The position numbers and the translations under genes are program-made. 64,000 bases of DNA from Pseudooceanicola batsensis HTCC2597. GTDB lineage: Bacteria > Pseudomonadota > Alphaproteobacteria > Rhodobacterales > Rhodobacteraceae. Positions 44,269 through 53,392 of the stretch are shown piece after piece. Location: positions 124,001 to 188,000 of the forward strand of contig NZ_AAMO01000007.1 in assembly GCF_000152725.1 (NCBI RefSeq). Direction: 5' to 3'. The notes under the pieces were generated by a model, which had not been told where the DNA came from, did not search any database, and saw only the letters and a list, made by a program, of their open reading frames with translations. The number at the start of each line of letters is the position of its first letter. Position 1 is the stretch's first letter.

Positions 44269-45522
44269 TTATTCGGTGGTGAACGTCGCCGAGCTGTGCT
44301 TGATGACTTCCCACACAACGTCGAGATAATCGGCGCTCCAGTCGGTCAGCGGAACCCAGGTTTGGCCATTCCATTGTTCGACGCGCGTCTTGCCGCCGCC
44401 ACCGTGGTCTTTGTCGGTCACTGTAACCGGAGCCATCAGGCCATTGGCGTCGAAGTTCTCGATCGATTCATAGGCCGCCTTCATGCTCTCCGGCGTGATC
44501 GGCCAGCCGTTTTCGGAAATTGCGATACGTGCAGCCTCAAAACCGGCCGAGTAAATCGCCATGCCAGTGTTGTAGTAAACGTCACGGACCAGTTCTTCGG
44601 ACCCGCTGCCCTTGCCATTGGCATAGTAGGTGTCCAGCATCGTCTTCACGATCGGAACTTCCTGGCCACCGGCCACGTTGGTTCCGCGCAGGATGCCCTT
44701 CGCCTCTTGTGCGCCGATGTTGGCGATATCCACTTCGTTCAGCCAGTTTACCGACAGATAACGGTCAATCGGGAAACGGTTGCGGCGCATTTCTTTCGAA
44801 GCGACGACATGCCCGCCCGCCAGAAGCCAGCTGATCACATAGTCTGGCTTGTCACGGCGGATTTTGCTCCAGGCACCGGCCTGATCCGACCCGGGAAGCG
44901 GTACGGGATAAAGCTCCAGCTCAAATCCTTCCTTTTCGGAAAGTGTTTTCAGGATCTCGATCGGTTCCTGACCGAAGGGGTAATCCAGATAGATAAAGCC
45001 AATCTTCGCGTTGGACAGATCACCGTCCATCTGGCCCTTGATGAAGGCAACGTCATTTGCCGCCTGCTGCCAGTACGTCGGACCGACCGGGAAAACCCAT
45101 TCGAACACTTCGCCATCCACGGCGTCGCCGCGGCCAACGAAGGATTGCATCAGAACGTTGCCGTCTTTCATGGCACGCGGCAGAACAGCGTTCGTGACCG
45201 GGGTGGACAGGAAATTGAAGATGAAGACACCGTCGCGCTTGAGTTGCTCATAACATTCAACGCCACGCTGGGGTTCGTTGCCGTGATCGCGCACGATTAT
45301 TTCCACCGGATGCCCTTCGATGCCACCGTTGTCGTTGGTGTACATCGCCAGATCCTGCGCGGCCTGGGCCACTTGTGGCGAGATGAAGGTATACGATTTA
45401 CTGAGGTCGAAGCACAGCCCGAACCGGATCGGTTCCTTGTCTTGCGCGGACGCAAGCGTCCCACCTGTTGCCAACGCTGCGGCAAGAGCCACAGTCTTGA
45501 GTTGCTTTGTAAGGTTCACCAT
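44269..45522 (-). CDS. ABC transporter substrate-binding protein (LivK-like), copy 1
   Basis: This 417-residue periplasmic receptor starts at the ATG at 45522, which follows GGGAGG; a much longer in-frame start upstream would be unsupported. The signal peptide ends near LASAQDK at about residue 26. The mature part starts IRFGLCFDLSKSYTFISPQV and continues QAAQDLAMYTNDNGGI, typical of type-I branched-chain amino-acid or aromatic-acid receptors. It is clearly paralogous to the next gene. Both serve the LivHMGF-type transporter encoded upstream in the operon. Confidence 0.9.
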   Translation of the reverse strand: MVNLTKQLKTVALAAALATGGTLASAQDKEPIRFGLCFDLSKSYTFISPQVAQAAQDLAMYTNDNGGIEGHPVEIIVRDHGNEPQRGVECYEQLKRDGVFIFNFLSTPVTNAVLPRAMKDGNVLMQSFVGRGDAVDGEVFEWVFPVGPTYWQQAANDVAFIKGQMDGDLSNAKIGFIYLDYPFGQEPIEILKTLSEKEGFELELYPVPLPGSDQAGAWSKIRRDKPDYVISWLLAGGHVVASKEMRRNRFPIDRYLSVNWLNEVDIANIGAQEAKGILRGTNVAGGQEVPIVKTMLDTYYANGKGSGSEELVRDVYYNTGMAIYSAGFEAARIAISENGWPITPESMKAAYESIENFDANGLMAPVTVTDKDHGGGGKTRVEQWNGQTWVPLTDWSADYLDVVWEVIKHSSATFTTE

Positions 45523-45614
45523 GTTTACCTCCCATGGATGATGGTCTACCGGCTTGATCCTGGTCCGGGCGCGCCGCAGCCGTTCACGGCAGTTGCCCAT
45601 CTTTCGGTCGCTTT

Positions 45615-46853
45615 TTATTGTTCGTATTTCGAAGAGCTTTTCTTCACCACTTCCCATACGACATCGGTGTATTCCGCGATCCAGTCGGTTTGCGGCACCC
45701 AGGCCTTGCCGTCCCACATTTCGATACGCGTTTTGCCGCCACCGCCATGATCGTCGGCGGTCACCGTGATCGGGGCCATCAGCCCGTTGGCGTCATAGTC
45801 TTCCAGCGTCTCCAAGGCCGCCTTGTAGGACTTGGCGGTGATCGGAAGGCCATCGGTCTCTGCCGCTCGGCGCGCCGCCTCGAACATGATCGAATACATG
45901 GCCAGTCCGGTGTTGTAGAAAACGTCCTGCGTCTTTTCCATCGGGCCGGAACCTTGTCCCTTGTCATAGAGCTCGGTCATGATTTCCTGGTACAGGGCAA
46001 CATCCTGACCACCCACGACATTGGTGCCGCGCTTGATACCGATGGCTGCTTCGTTGCCGATATTGGCAATGTCCACCTCGTTCAGCCAGTTGACCGATAT
46101 GTACTTCTCCATCGGGATGCCATTTCTCTTCATCTCTTTCGAGGCGACCACATGCGCGCCTCCCAGCATCCAGACGATCACGTGGTCAGGCTTTTCGCGG
46201 CGCACCTTGGACCACACACCGGCTTGATCGCTGCCCGGAAGCGGCACGGGATAGAGTTGAAGCTCGAAACCCTCTTTTTCGGACAAGGTTCCCAGGATCT
46301 CGATAGGCTCCTGCCCGAACGGGTAATCGAAATAGACAAAGCCCACCTTCACATCCGACATATCGCCGTCATGCAATTGCTTGATATAGGCAACGTCGTT
46401 GGCGGCCTGCCCCCAGTAAGTCGGCCCGATCGGATAGACCCAGTCAAACACCGTGCCGTCCACGGCATCTCCGCGGCCCACAAGCGACTGCATCAGAATG
46501 TTCTCATCTTCCATAGCCCGCGGCAGGACTGCCAGGGATACAGGCGTGGACAGCGTGTCAAAGACAAAGACGCCCTCGCGGCTGAGCTTGGAGTAGCACT
46601 CGATCCCGCGCTGCGGCTCGTTCCCATGATCGCGCACGATGACTTCGACCGGCTCGCCGCCAATCCCGCCCTTCATGTTGATCAGCTTCGCCAGATCCTG
46701 CGCCGCCTGGGCCACTTGTGGTGTGGCAAAGGTATAGGCCTTGCTGAGGTCGTAGCAGACGCCGACCTTGAATGGTTCGGTCTGGCCCTGCGTTCCGGCT
46801 GCCATGCCGGTCATCAGCGATATCGCGGCTAACGCCTTTGTAAGTGTCTTCAT
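45615..46853 (-). CDS. ABC transporter substrate-binding protein (LivK-like), copy 2
   Basis: This 412-residue receptor has a signal peptide ending near MAAGTQGQTE at about residue 24. Its mature sequence VGVCYDLSKAYTFATPQVAQ parallels that of copy 1, as do VEVIVRDHGNEPQRGIECYS and FVYFDYPFGQEPIEILGTLS. The tandem arrangement suggests a local duplication that widened or split ligand range. It follows the LivF gene by 32 bases. Confidence 0.9.
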   Translation of the reverse strand: MKTLTKALAAISLMTGMAAGTQGQTEPFKVGVCYDLSKAYTFATPQVAQAAQDLAKLINMKGGIGGEPVEVIVRDHGNEPQRGIECYSKLSREGVFVFDTLSTPVSLAVLPRAMEDENILMQSLVGRGDAVDGTVFDWVYPIGPTYWGQAANDVAYIKQLHDGDMSDVKVGFVYFDYPFGQEPIEILGTLSEKEGFELQLYPVPLPGSDQAGVWSKVRREKPDHVIVWMLGGAHVVASKEMKRNGIPMEKYISVNWLNEVDIANIGNEAAIGIKRGTNVVGGQDVALYQEIMTELYDKGQGSGPMEKTQDVFYNTGLAMYSIMFEAARRAAETDGLPITAKSYKAALETLEDYDANGLMAPITVTADDHGGGGKTRIEMWDGKAWVPQTDWIAEYTDVVWEVVKKSSSKYEQ

Positions 46854-46885
46854 CGTGTCCTCCCTGAACAGTCTTGGTTAAAACC

Positions 46886-47704
46886 TCAACTCAGCCAGCG
46901 TTTGCGGCGGCTGTAGTGTTTGACATTGTGAAAATCGGTGGCTTCCCCGCCGCCGAGATAAAACTCCTGAATATCTGAGTTGGATTTGAGCGCCTCGGCC
47001 GTGCCGTGCATGACAACGCGACCGTTTTCGATCAGATAGCCTTCGGAAACGATCTCCAGTGCGGCCAGGGCGTTCTGTTCCACCAGCAGGACAGACATGC
47101 CCTCCTCCTGATTGATCTTTTGCAGGATGCCAAAGATCTCTTCGACCAGGAACGGGGCAAGGCCAAGACTTGGTTCATCCAGCATCAGCAGTTTCGGTTG
47201 GGTCACCAGGGCTCTGCCGATGGCGAGCATCTGTTGCTCGCCACCCGACAAGTATCCCGCTTGCGAATTACGGCGTTCTGCAAGCCGTGGGAAATAGGCG
47301 TAGATTTTCTCCTTTTCCGCATTCAGCGCCGACCGGGACATGCCGCGTGGCGCGGCGGCGGTCAGGTTCTCGTCCGGCGTCAGATGTTCAAAGACCCGTC
47401 GCCCTTCGATGACGTGACAGATGCCCATCTCGACGCGCTTCTGGGCAAGCATCTCGGTGATGTCCGTTCCCTGGAACATCACTTCGCCCCGGCTGATACG
47501 TCCGCGCTCGGCCTTCAGTAGACCGCTGATCGCTTTCAGCGTGGTGCTTTTCCCCGCGCCGTTCGAGCCCAGCAGCGCGATCATCGCGCCCGTTGGCACC
47601 TGGACTGAAACACCTTTGATCGCCAGCATTACATTGTCATACAGCACCTCGACACTGTTCATGGACAGGATGGGCTGGGCCTCAGCTTTTTCTTGCATCG
47701 ACAT
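46886..47704 (-). CDS. livF: ABC transporter ATP-binding protein (LivF-like)
   Basis: This protein has 272 residues from the ATG at 47704; ATGs at 47713 and 47698 are possible. It shows Walker A GSNGAGKST near residue 50, signature LSGGEQQML, Walker B LLMLDEPSLGLAP and a switch His replaced by the usual VEQN pattern of LivF proteins. A C-terminal tail of about 20 residues, rich in Arg and Lys, follows the last strand. It pairs with LivG encoded further upstream. Confidence 0.92.
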   Translation of the reverse strand: MSMQEKAEAQPILSMNSVEVLYDNVMLAIKGVSVQVPTGAMIALLGSNGAGKSTTLKAISGLLKAERGRISRGEVMFQGTDITEMLAQKRVEMGICHVIEGRRVFEHLTPDENLTAAAPRGMSRSALNAEKEKIYAYFPRLAERRNSQAGYLSGGEQQMLAIGRALVTQPKLLMLDEPSLGLAPFLVEEIFGILQKINQEEGMSVLLVEQNALAALEIVSEGYLIENGRVVMHGTAEALKSNSDIQEFYLGGGEATDFHNVKHYSRRKRWLS

Positions 47705-47709
47705 TTCCC

Positions 47710-48783
47710 TCATTTCTTGAACTGATCGAAGGGCCAGACCATCAGGTAGTCCCTGATGTTGCCGTAGAGTTTCCCCAGACCAAGCGGTTCGATCAGAAGG
47801 ATAACGACGATCAGCGCGCCATAGACCGCGTTCGGGATATGGGCGAGCGTTTCGATGTTCACTTGCATGCCCAGCCCTTCGCTTATCGAAACGACAAGAC
47901 CGTTCACAAGACCGGGAACCAGCAGGATCAGGGCAACACCGAAATAGGATCCGATGATGCTGCCAAGCCCGCCAACGATCACCATCGCAAGAACCTGGAT
48001 CGAAACGGCAACCGAGAACTGCTCTGGCGCGGCAAGAAAGAAGAAGGTGGCAACAAGCAACGCACCGCTGACGCCGGCGATAAACGACGATGTCGCGAAG
48101 GCCAGGATCTTGTAGTAGAAGCTGTTCACACCCAGGATCGCGGCGGCAAAATCCTTTTCCCGCACGGCGACCAGGGCACGTCCAAGCCCGCAGCGCTTGA
48201 GGTTGAGCATGAAGATCGTGACCAACACACACCATCCAAAAGCGACATAGTAATACCCGGTATCCGACGTGATGTCCTGCCCGAGCAGCGCAAGTGTCGG
48301 CGATTGCAGCGATGCGTGCGAGCCCCCTGAGATCATTGGCGAATGGGTCAGAACCCAATCCATCACAAACTGCATCGCAAGAGTCGTGAGGGCGAGGTAG
48401 AGACCCTTGACCCGCAATGCGGCAAAGGCGAACAGGCTGCCAATCACGGATGACATCAGCCCGCCGATGATCAGGGCAAATTCCCACGGCACCCCAAATC
48501 GAGCGGCGTGGATCGCCGAGTACGCCCCGACCGCCATCACCGCGGCATAGCCCAGGTGCAGCTGCCCAGCCCAACCTGTCACCAGGTTCAGCCCGAGTGC
48601 GGCTGCCGTCCAGATCAGCCACGGGAGCATGTAACTGTTCAGGTAGAGCGAAGGTATGATGAATGGCGCAGCAAGGCCCAACAGGAGGATGAACGCGGCC
48701 AGGTTCCGGTCGGCAGGGACCTTGAAGATACGGCTGTCCGAGACATAGTTCGCGTGGTGGACACCGGAAAGTCTATAAAACAT
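47710..48783 (-). CDS. livM: ABC transporter permease (LivM-like)
   Basis: This 357-residue inner-membrane protein has about ten hydrophobic helices, the LivM segment LNLVTGWAGQLHLGYAAVMA near residue 85 and AVREKDFAAAILGVNSFYYK near 215, which contacts the ATPase. It forms the channel with LivH, encoded 3 bases upstream. Confidence 0.93.
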   Translation of the reverse strand: MFYRLSGVHHANYVSDSRIFKVPADRNLAAFILLLGLAAPFIIPSLYLNSYMLPWLIWTAAALGLNLVTGWAGQLHLGYAAVMAVGAYSAIHAARFGVPWEFALIIGGLMSSVIGSLFAFAALRVKGLYLALTTLAMQFVMDWVLTHSPMISGGSHASLQSPTLALLGQDITSDTGYYYVAFGWCVLVTIFMLNLKRCGLGRALVAVREKDFAAAILGVNSFYYKILAFATSSFIAGVSGALLVATFFFLAAPEQFSVAVSIQVLAMVIVGGLGSIIGSYFGVALILLVPGLVNGLVVSISEGLGMQVNIETLAHIPNAVYGALIVVILLIEPLGLGKLYGNIRDYLMVWPFDQFKK

Positions 48784-48786
48784 CCC

Positions 48787-49674
48787 TTACACCCTTTCGA
48801 TGTCGTGACGGCCGAACAGACCGTGCGGACGGATCATCACCGTAAGAATGAGCACGGCGGCGACGATAAGCTCGCGGCTCCCGCCTCCGACCAGCGGATC
48901 GAGGAAATCGGCGCCGACGTTTTCGACCACGCCCAGAATGATGCCCGCGACCACGGCGCCAAGGATGGAATCGAGACCGCCAAGAACGGCCACCGTCAGC
49001 CCCTTGAGCAGCAACAGCGACAGCGCCTGATCGACACCCTGGATTTCGCCCCAGATCACACCTGCCGCCACGGCCACCACAGACGCCAGCGCCCAGGATA
49101 GCCCGACACCGCGCTCGACCGAGACACCAACCGACCACGACGCCATGTAATCATCCGCGATCGCCCGCAGCTTGATCCCGGTGCGGGTCCGGAAGAACAG
49201 CATGAACGCGACGAACAGAGCCAGCGCGACGCCTGCACCGACAAGATGGATGCGGCTAACGAAGATGTCGCCCAGGAACAGCGGCTCATAGCTGACGCCC
49301 AGTTCCATCGAACGCGACGTCCCGCCCCAGATTGCAAGCGTTGTGCCCCGCAGGAAAATATCGAGGCCAAGTGTCAGCATCAGGATCATGACGACCGGGC
49401 GTCCGGCAAGACGCCGCAGCGCCACCCGCTCGATGCCAAAACCCAGGCCGAACATGATGACCGCAGCCAGCGGAATGGCCAGCCACAAAGGCAGACCCGC
49501 ATCGTACGACAGGGCAAGAACCACGTAGGCCCCCACCATCGTCAGCCCGCCCTGCGCCAGATTGGGCACCGAGGACGCCTTGTAGATCAGCACAAGTCCA
49601 ATGGCGAACAGCGAATACAACAGGCCCGTCAGGGCCCCGTTGATCGCAAGCTCGGCTAGAAATATCCAGTCCAT
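48787..49674 (-). CDS. livH: ABC transporter permease (LivH-like)
   Basis: This 295-residue inner-membrane protein has the LivH N-terminal GALTGLLYSLFAIGLVLIYK and a VLGGLDSILGAVVAGIILGV segment near residue 230. It forms a heterodimer with LivM. The gene touches the acyl-CoA synthetase gene upstream with no gap, showing that transport and activation are co-expressed. Confidence 0.93.
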   Translation of the reverse strand: MDWIFLAELAINGALTGLLYSLFAIGLVLIYKASSVPNLAQGGLTMVGAYVVLALSYDAGLPLWLAIPLAAVIMFGLGFGIERVALRRLAGRPVVMILMLTLGLDIFLRGTTLAIWGGTSRSMELGVSYEPLFLGDIFVSRIHLVGAGVALALFVAFMLFFRTRTGIKLRAIADDYMASWSVGVSVERGVGLSWALASVVAVAAGVIWGEIQGVDQALSLLLLKGLTVAVLGGLDSILGAVVAGIILGVVENVGADFLDPLVGGGSRELIVAAVLILTVMIRPHGLFGRHDIERV

Positions 49675-51594
49675 TTATACCTCCCTGACGGGAAGGATTC
49701 TTTCAACCTTCCCTACTTCCCCGGTCTCGTAAGTCACCTGCGCGCTTACATGGACCTCTTTTGAACCGTCGTAGAGTGCCGCGATCACGTCAGCGTAGCG
49801 TTCCTGAACGACCTTGCGCCGCAGTTTTCGGGTTCGCGTGATCTCGCCATCGTCGGGGTCGAACTCTTTCGGCAGACTGACAAAGCGCTTCAGGCGCAAT
49901 GGTTTGGTGACGGCCTTGTTGACCCGCTCAAACGCCTCGCCCAGCAATGCCGCGACCTCTTCGCGCTGCGACAGATCGGCATAAGACACATAAGGCACGC
50001 CATTCACCTCGGCCCAGTGCCCCACAGCCTCGAAATCCACACAGACCATCGCCGTCAATTCATCAAGGCCCGCGCCGATCACCGCCGCGTCCTTGATATA
50101 CGGGCTGAATTTCAGCCGGTTCTCGATGTAGTTTGGCACATAACGTTCACCGCCAGCCGTATGCATGACCTCGGAGACACGGCCCAGAACAACCAGGTGT
50201 CCGTCATCCTCCAGATACCCGGCATCGCCCGTATGCAGCCAGCCGTCCGCAAGGGCTTCGGCGGTCGCTTCGGGCTTGTTGAAGTAGCCTTCAAACACGC
50301 TGTCCGAACGCACCAGGATCTCGCCGTCCTCGGCGATGCTCAGCTCGACACCCGGCGCGGGTTTGCCAACGGTATGCAGCCGCACCTCGCCCGGTGCCTG
50401 GATCGCATTGATCGCGCTGTTTTCGGTCTGACCGTAGAGCTGGCGCAGCTTGATCCCCAGGGCGCGGTAGAACACAAACGTGTCTTCACCGATCGCTTCG
50501 CCGCCGGTGAAGGCGTTCTTCAGACGGCTCATGCCAAACTGGTCTTTGATCGGACCGAACACGATCGCCTCGCCCAGCAGACGCCCCAAAGGTTCCAGCG
50601 CGCCGCCGCTCTTGCCATTCAGCTTGGCCGTCTCGGCCGCAACGGCCCGGTTCATGAAGAAATGGTACAGCCATTTCTTGAGAGGGGTCGAATTTTCGAT
50701 ACCGACCTGGATTGTCGTCAGCATTTGATCCCAGCTTCTTGGCGCCGCCAGATAGAAGGTGGGTGCGATTTCACGCATGTCGCGGATCACCGTTTCCTGG
50801 CGTTCAGGCACATTCACGGTGAACCTCAGCAGCAACGCCGCCGCGACGGTAATGGCGTAATCCCCCACCCAGGCCATGGGCAGATAGGCAAGCACATCCT
50901 CGTTTTTGTCAAAGGCCCCCGCCGCATGGCCGTTGCGGGCCGCGGCAAGCACGTTTTTTTGGCTTAGAACGATCCCTTTGGGCGCGCCCGTGGTGCCGGA
51001 CGAATGCATGAAAATCGCCGGATCGCCGGGCTTTGCCCGCTGCAAAAGCGCGTCACGCAACCCCGGTGCCTCGTTCAGGTCGTGCAGACCAACCTCGATC
51101 AGGTGATCCCAGGACATCAGGCCTTCGACCTCATAGAACCCAAGACCGCGCGTTTCATCATAGATGATGTGGTCGATGCCCGTTGCGCCGGCGTCCTTCA
51201 GTTCAAGGATCTTGTCGACCTGTTCCTGATCCTCGGCAATGGCCGCGACAATCTCGACTTCGCCGAGAAAGTGCTGGAGTTCCGCAAGCGTCGCGCCCGC
51301 ATAGGCAGGCATTGCATAGGCCCCCAGCAATGCGACGGCCAGCATCCCACCATACAGACGTGCCCGGTTGTCGCCCAGAATAAGCACGGCTTTGCCTGGG
51401 CCGACGCCGATCTTCTCCAGCCCGGCGGCACAGGCAAGCACCTCTTCGGCATATTCCGCCCAGGTGGTTTCCTTCCAGATCCCGCGTTCCTTTTCACGAA
51501 GCGCGATTTCGCTTCCGTGGCGCGACGCGTTATGCGCCAGCAAGGCACCGATCGTATCGCCGTCCGAAGACTGGTTCTTCGTAAAATCAGTCAT
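49675..51594 (-). CDS. AMP-dependent long-chain-type acyl-CoA synthetase
   Basis: This 639-residue adenylate-forming ligase has the P-loop HSSGTTGAPKGIVLSQKN near residue 205, the A5 motif YGQTENSAI, the A7/A8 region GWLHTGDAGYLEDDGHLVVL followed by GR, and a C-terminal lysine in ITRTRKLRRKVV. It makes an acyl-AMP and then the acyl-CoA of the imported acid. Its gene is embedded between LivG and LivH, a common arrangement for uptake of aromatic or fatty acids coupled to activation. Its stop touches LivH and its start overlaps LivG by 8 bases. Confidence 0.92.
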   Translation of the reverse strand: MTDFTKNQSSDGDTIGALLAHNASRHGSEIALREKERGIWKETTWAEYAEEVLACAAGLEKIGVGPGKAVLILGDNRARLYGGMLAVALLGAYAMPAYAGATLAELQHFLGEVEIVAAIAEDQEQVDKILELKDAGATGIDHIIYDETRGLGFYEVEGLMSWDHLIEVGLHDLNEAPGLRDALLQRAKPGDPAIFMHSSGTTGAPKGIVLSQKNVLAAARNGHAAGAFDKNEDVLAYLPMAWVGDYAITVAAALLLRFTVNVPERQETVIRDMREIAPTFYLAAPRSWDQMLTTIQVGIENSTPLKKWLYHFFMNRAVAAETAKLNGKSGGALEPLGRLLGEAIVFGPIKDQFGMSRLKNAFTGGEAIGEDTFVFYRALGIKLRQLYGQTENSAINAIQAPGEVRLHTVGKPAPGVELSIAEDGEILVRSDSVFEGYFNKPEATAEALADGWLHTGDAGYLEDDGHLVVLGRVSEVMHTAGGERYVPNYIENRLKFSPYIKDAAVIGAGLDELTAMVCVDFEAVGHWAEVNGVPYVSYADLSQREEVAALLGEAFERVNKAVTKPLRLKRFVSLPKEFDPDDGEITRTRKLRRKVVQERYADVIAALYDGSKEVHVSAQVTYETGEVGKVERILPVREV

Positions 51595-52393
51595 GCGACC
51601 CTCCGATATATGCCTCGACGACCCGCGGGTCCTTTACGACTTCTTTCGGAATGCCGCTGGCGATCATTTCGCCATAGTTCAGGGCCAGCATCCGGTCACA
51701 AATGCCGGTAATGACATCCATATGGTGCTCGATCAACAGGACGCTGACGCCCCGTTCGGCACGGGCATCCAGAATGAAGCGGGACATATACCCCTTCTCT
51801 TCCTGGTTCATGCCTGCCATCGGCTCATCCAGAATCAGCATTTCCGGTTCTGCCACCAATGCCCGCGCCAGCTCGACCCGTTTTTTCAACCCGATCGGAA
51901 GACCATCGACCAACTCATGCCGGATGCTCTCGAGTTGTAGAAACTCGATCACCTCTTCGACGATCTTGCGGTTCTCGATCTCTTCGCGCTGTGCGGCCCA
52001 CCAATAAAGCGCGGTGCGCAAGACGCCCGGCTTCATGTGGATGTGCCGCCCGAGCAGAATGTTGTCCAGCACGCTCATCCCGTTGAACAGGGCAAGGTTC
52101 TGGAACGTCCGGGCAACCCCGAGTTTGGCAACCTTATGAGGCGCCGTGCCCGTGATGTCCTCCCCCCCCAGCCGGACAGTGCCAACATTTGGCGGGTAAA
52201 ACCCGGTGATTGCGTTGGTAAGTGTTGTCTTGCCACTGCCATTCGGGCCGACAAGACCGAAAATTTCGCCCTGGCGAATAGTAAGATCTACACCGGTGAC
52301 AGCGACAATGCCGCCAAACCGGCGTTCGATCCCTCTGCATTCCAGTATCGTCCCGTCACCGGCACCAATTGCTGTTTTGCTCTTCGTCGTCAT
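51587..52393 (-). CDS. livG: ABC transporter ATP-binding protein (LivG-like)
   Basis: This 268-residue ATPase has Walker A GPNGSGKTT near residue 52, LivG-type GVARTFQNLALFNGMSVLDN with the Q loop, and Walker B LILDEPMAGMNQEEK. The usual LSGG signature is altered: the segment reads DGLPIGLKKRVELARALVA, so Ser-Gly-Gly is replaced by Pro-Ile-Gly. This resembles the LPxGxQRR form in some LivG proteins. It pairs with LivF. Confidence 0.9.
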   Translation of the reverse strand: MTTKSKTAIGAGDGTILECRGIERRFGGIVAVTGVDLTIRQGEIFGLVGPNGSGKTTLTNAITGFYPPNVGTVRLGGEDITGTAPHKVAKLGVARTFQNLALFNGMSVLDNILLGRHIHMKPGVLRTALYWWAAQREEIENRKIVEEVIEFLQLESIRHELVDGLPIGLKKRVELARALVAEPEMLILDEPMAGMNQEEKGYMSRFILDARAERGVSVLLIEHHMDVITGICDRMLALNYGEMIASGIPKEVVKDPRVVEAYIGGSHD

Positions 52394-52431
52394 TTAAGTC
52401 CCATTGTCCCCACTTAGGTTCATGGCTTTCA

Positions 52432-53286
52432 TCAGGAAATCCGGAAGTAGTCCGGTCGCCCCGTTGGCCATGGATCCCCCCACAATTGTTGCCCGCCGTC
52501 GATGTTAAGAACTTCGCCGGTTACAAATTTTCCTGAGTTGGCCGCCATATAGACAACGCCTTCGGCGACATCCCATTCATCTCCGGCATGCCGCATCGGA
52601 TTGGAGTCCTGAAAGGTCGCAGAGCCCTCGGCTGGGTAGTTCCCGAAACCGTTGCTTTCGCAGCACCCCGGCGCCACGCAGTTCACGCGGATATCATGCG
52701 GTGCCCATTCCACCGCCACCGACTTGGACAGGTAAATCACCCCTGCGCGGGCCGCACAGGTATGCGCGATCCCGGGCATGCCGCGCCAGATATCGGCCAC
52801 GATGTTCACGATGGAGCCCGGCTGCTTGTTCTCGACCCAGTAGCGCGCCATGGCTTGCATCATCCACCAGGTGCCGTTGAGGTTGGTGTCAATGACCGCG
52901 TTCCAGCCGTTCGGGCTGAAGTCCAGCGCCGCCTGGGGGAACTGCCCCCCGGCATTGTTCACCAGCACGTCGATCGAGCCGAATTCCTGATTTGTCCCGG
53001 CGATAAACTCCCCAACCTGTTCGGGGTCGCGGATGGTCATGGGCATCGCGAAGACCTTCGCGCCCAAGCTTTCGAGGAACGCCTTGGCCGAAGCCAGCTT
53101 TTCCTCGTTGCGTCCATTGATCGCCAAGTTGGCACCCAGTTTGGCGAACAGGGCCGCAATTGCCAGCCCCAAACCGCCACCTGCGCCGGTGACAACGACG
53201 GTTTTGCCTGCGAACAGGTCGCCAGCATATACAGTCGAGCGTGTTGCGAGGTCTTCTTTCGAAGACCCGAACTGCGTCTCACTCAT
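52432..53286 (-). CDS. SDR family enoyl-CoA reductase-like protein (PECR/DECR type)
   Basis: This 284-residue protein starts at the ATG at 53286 after GGAGGAGG. It has the Rossmann motif TGAGGGLG near residue 34 and NNAG near 110, but not the classical Ser-Tyr-Lys set. The active-site stretch reads IAHTCAARAGVIYLSKSVAV, with Thr and Arg at the Tyr and Lys positions. From memory this resembles peroxisomal trans-2-enoyl-CoA reductase, which has HSGAARAGV there. It may reduce an enoyl- or dienoyl-CoA. It is the first gene of the long leftward operon. Confidence 0.82.
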   Translation of the reverse strand: MSETQFGSSKEDLATRSTVYAGDLFAGKTVVVTGAGGGLGLAIAALFAKLGANLAINGRNEEKLASAKAFLESLGAKVFAMPMTIRDPEQVGEFIAGTNQEFGSIDVLVNNAGGQFPQAALDFSPNGWNAVIDTNLNGTWWMMQAMARYWVENKQPGSIVNIVADIWRGMPGIAHTCAARAGVIYLSKSVAVEWAPHDIRVNCVAPGCCESNGFGNYPAEGSATFQDSNPMRHAGDEWDVAEGVVYMAANSGKFVTGEVLNIDGGQQLWGDPWPTGRPDYFRIS

Positions 53287-53327
53287 GACGCCTCCTCCCA
53301 TTCCCCATTCAGGGCAGTTGATGCAAA

Positions 53328-53343
53328 TCTAACGCGTGTTAGA
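53328..53343. promoter_or_regulatory. Palindromic operator, site 3
   Basis: TCTAAC and GTTAGA flank GCGT, 42 bases before the SDR start codon. It probably controls the 12-gene leftward operon that runs from the SDR gene to etfA. Confidence 0.78.
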
Positions 53344-53392
53344 AAAAATATCAAGAAAACATTTCGCAGGTGTTCCCGCCCGTCCCCTCCGT

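Noticed and set aside
46886-48622. A 578-codon open frame running from the LivF-like gene into the permease region
   Set aside because: Only the part after 47704 has ABC-ATPase motifs. The remainder is an out-of-frame shadow of the LivM-like gene, which has its own membrane pattern and start.
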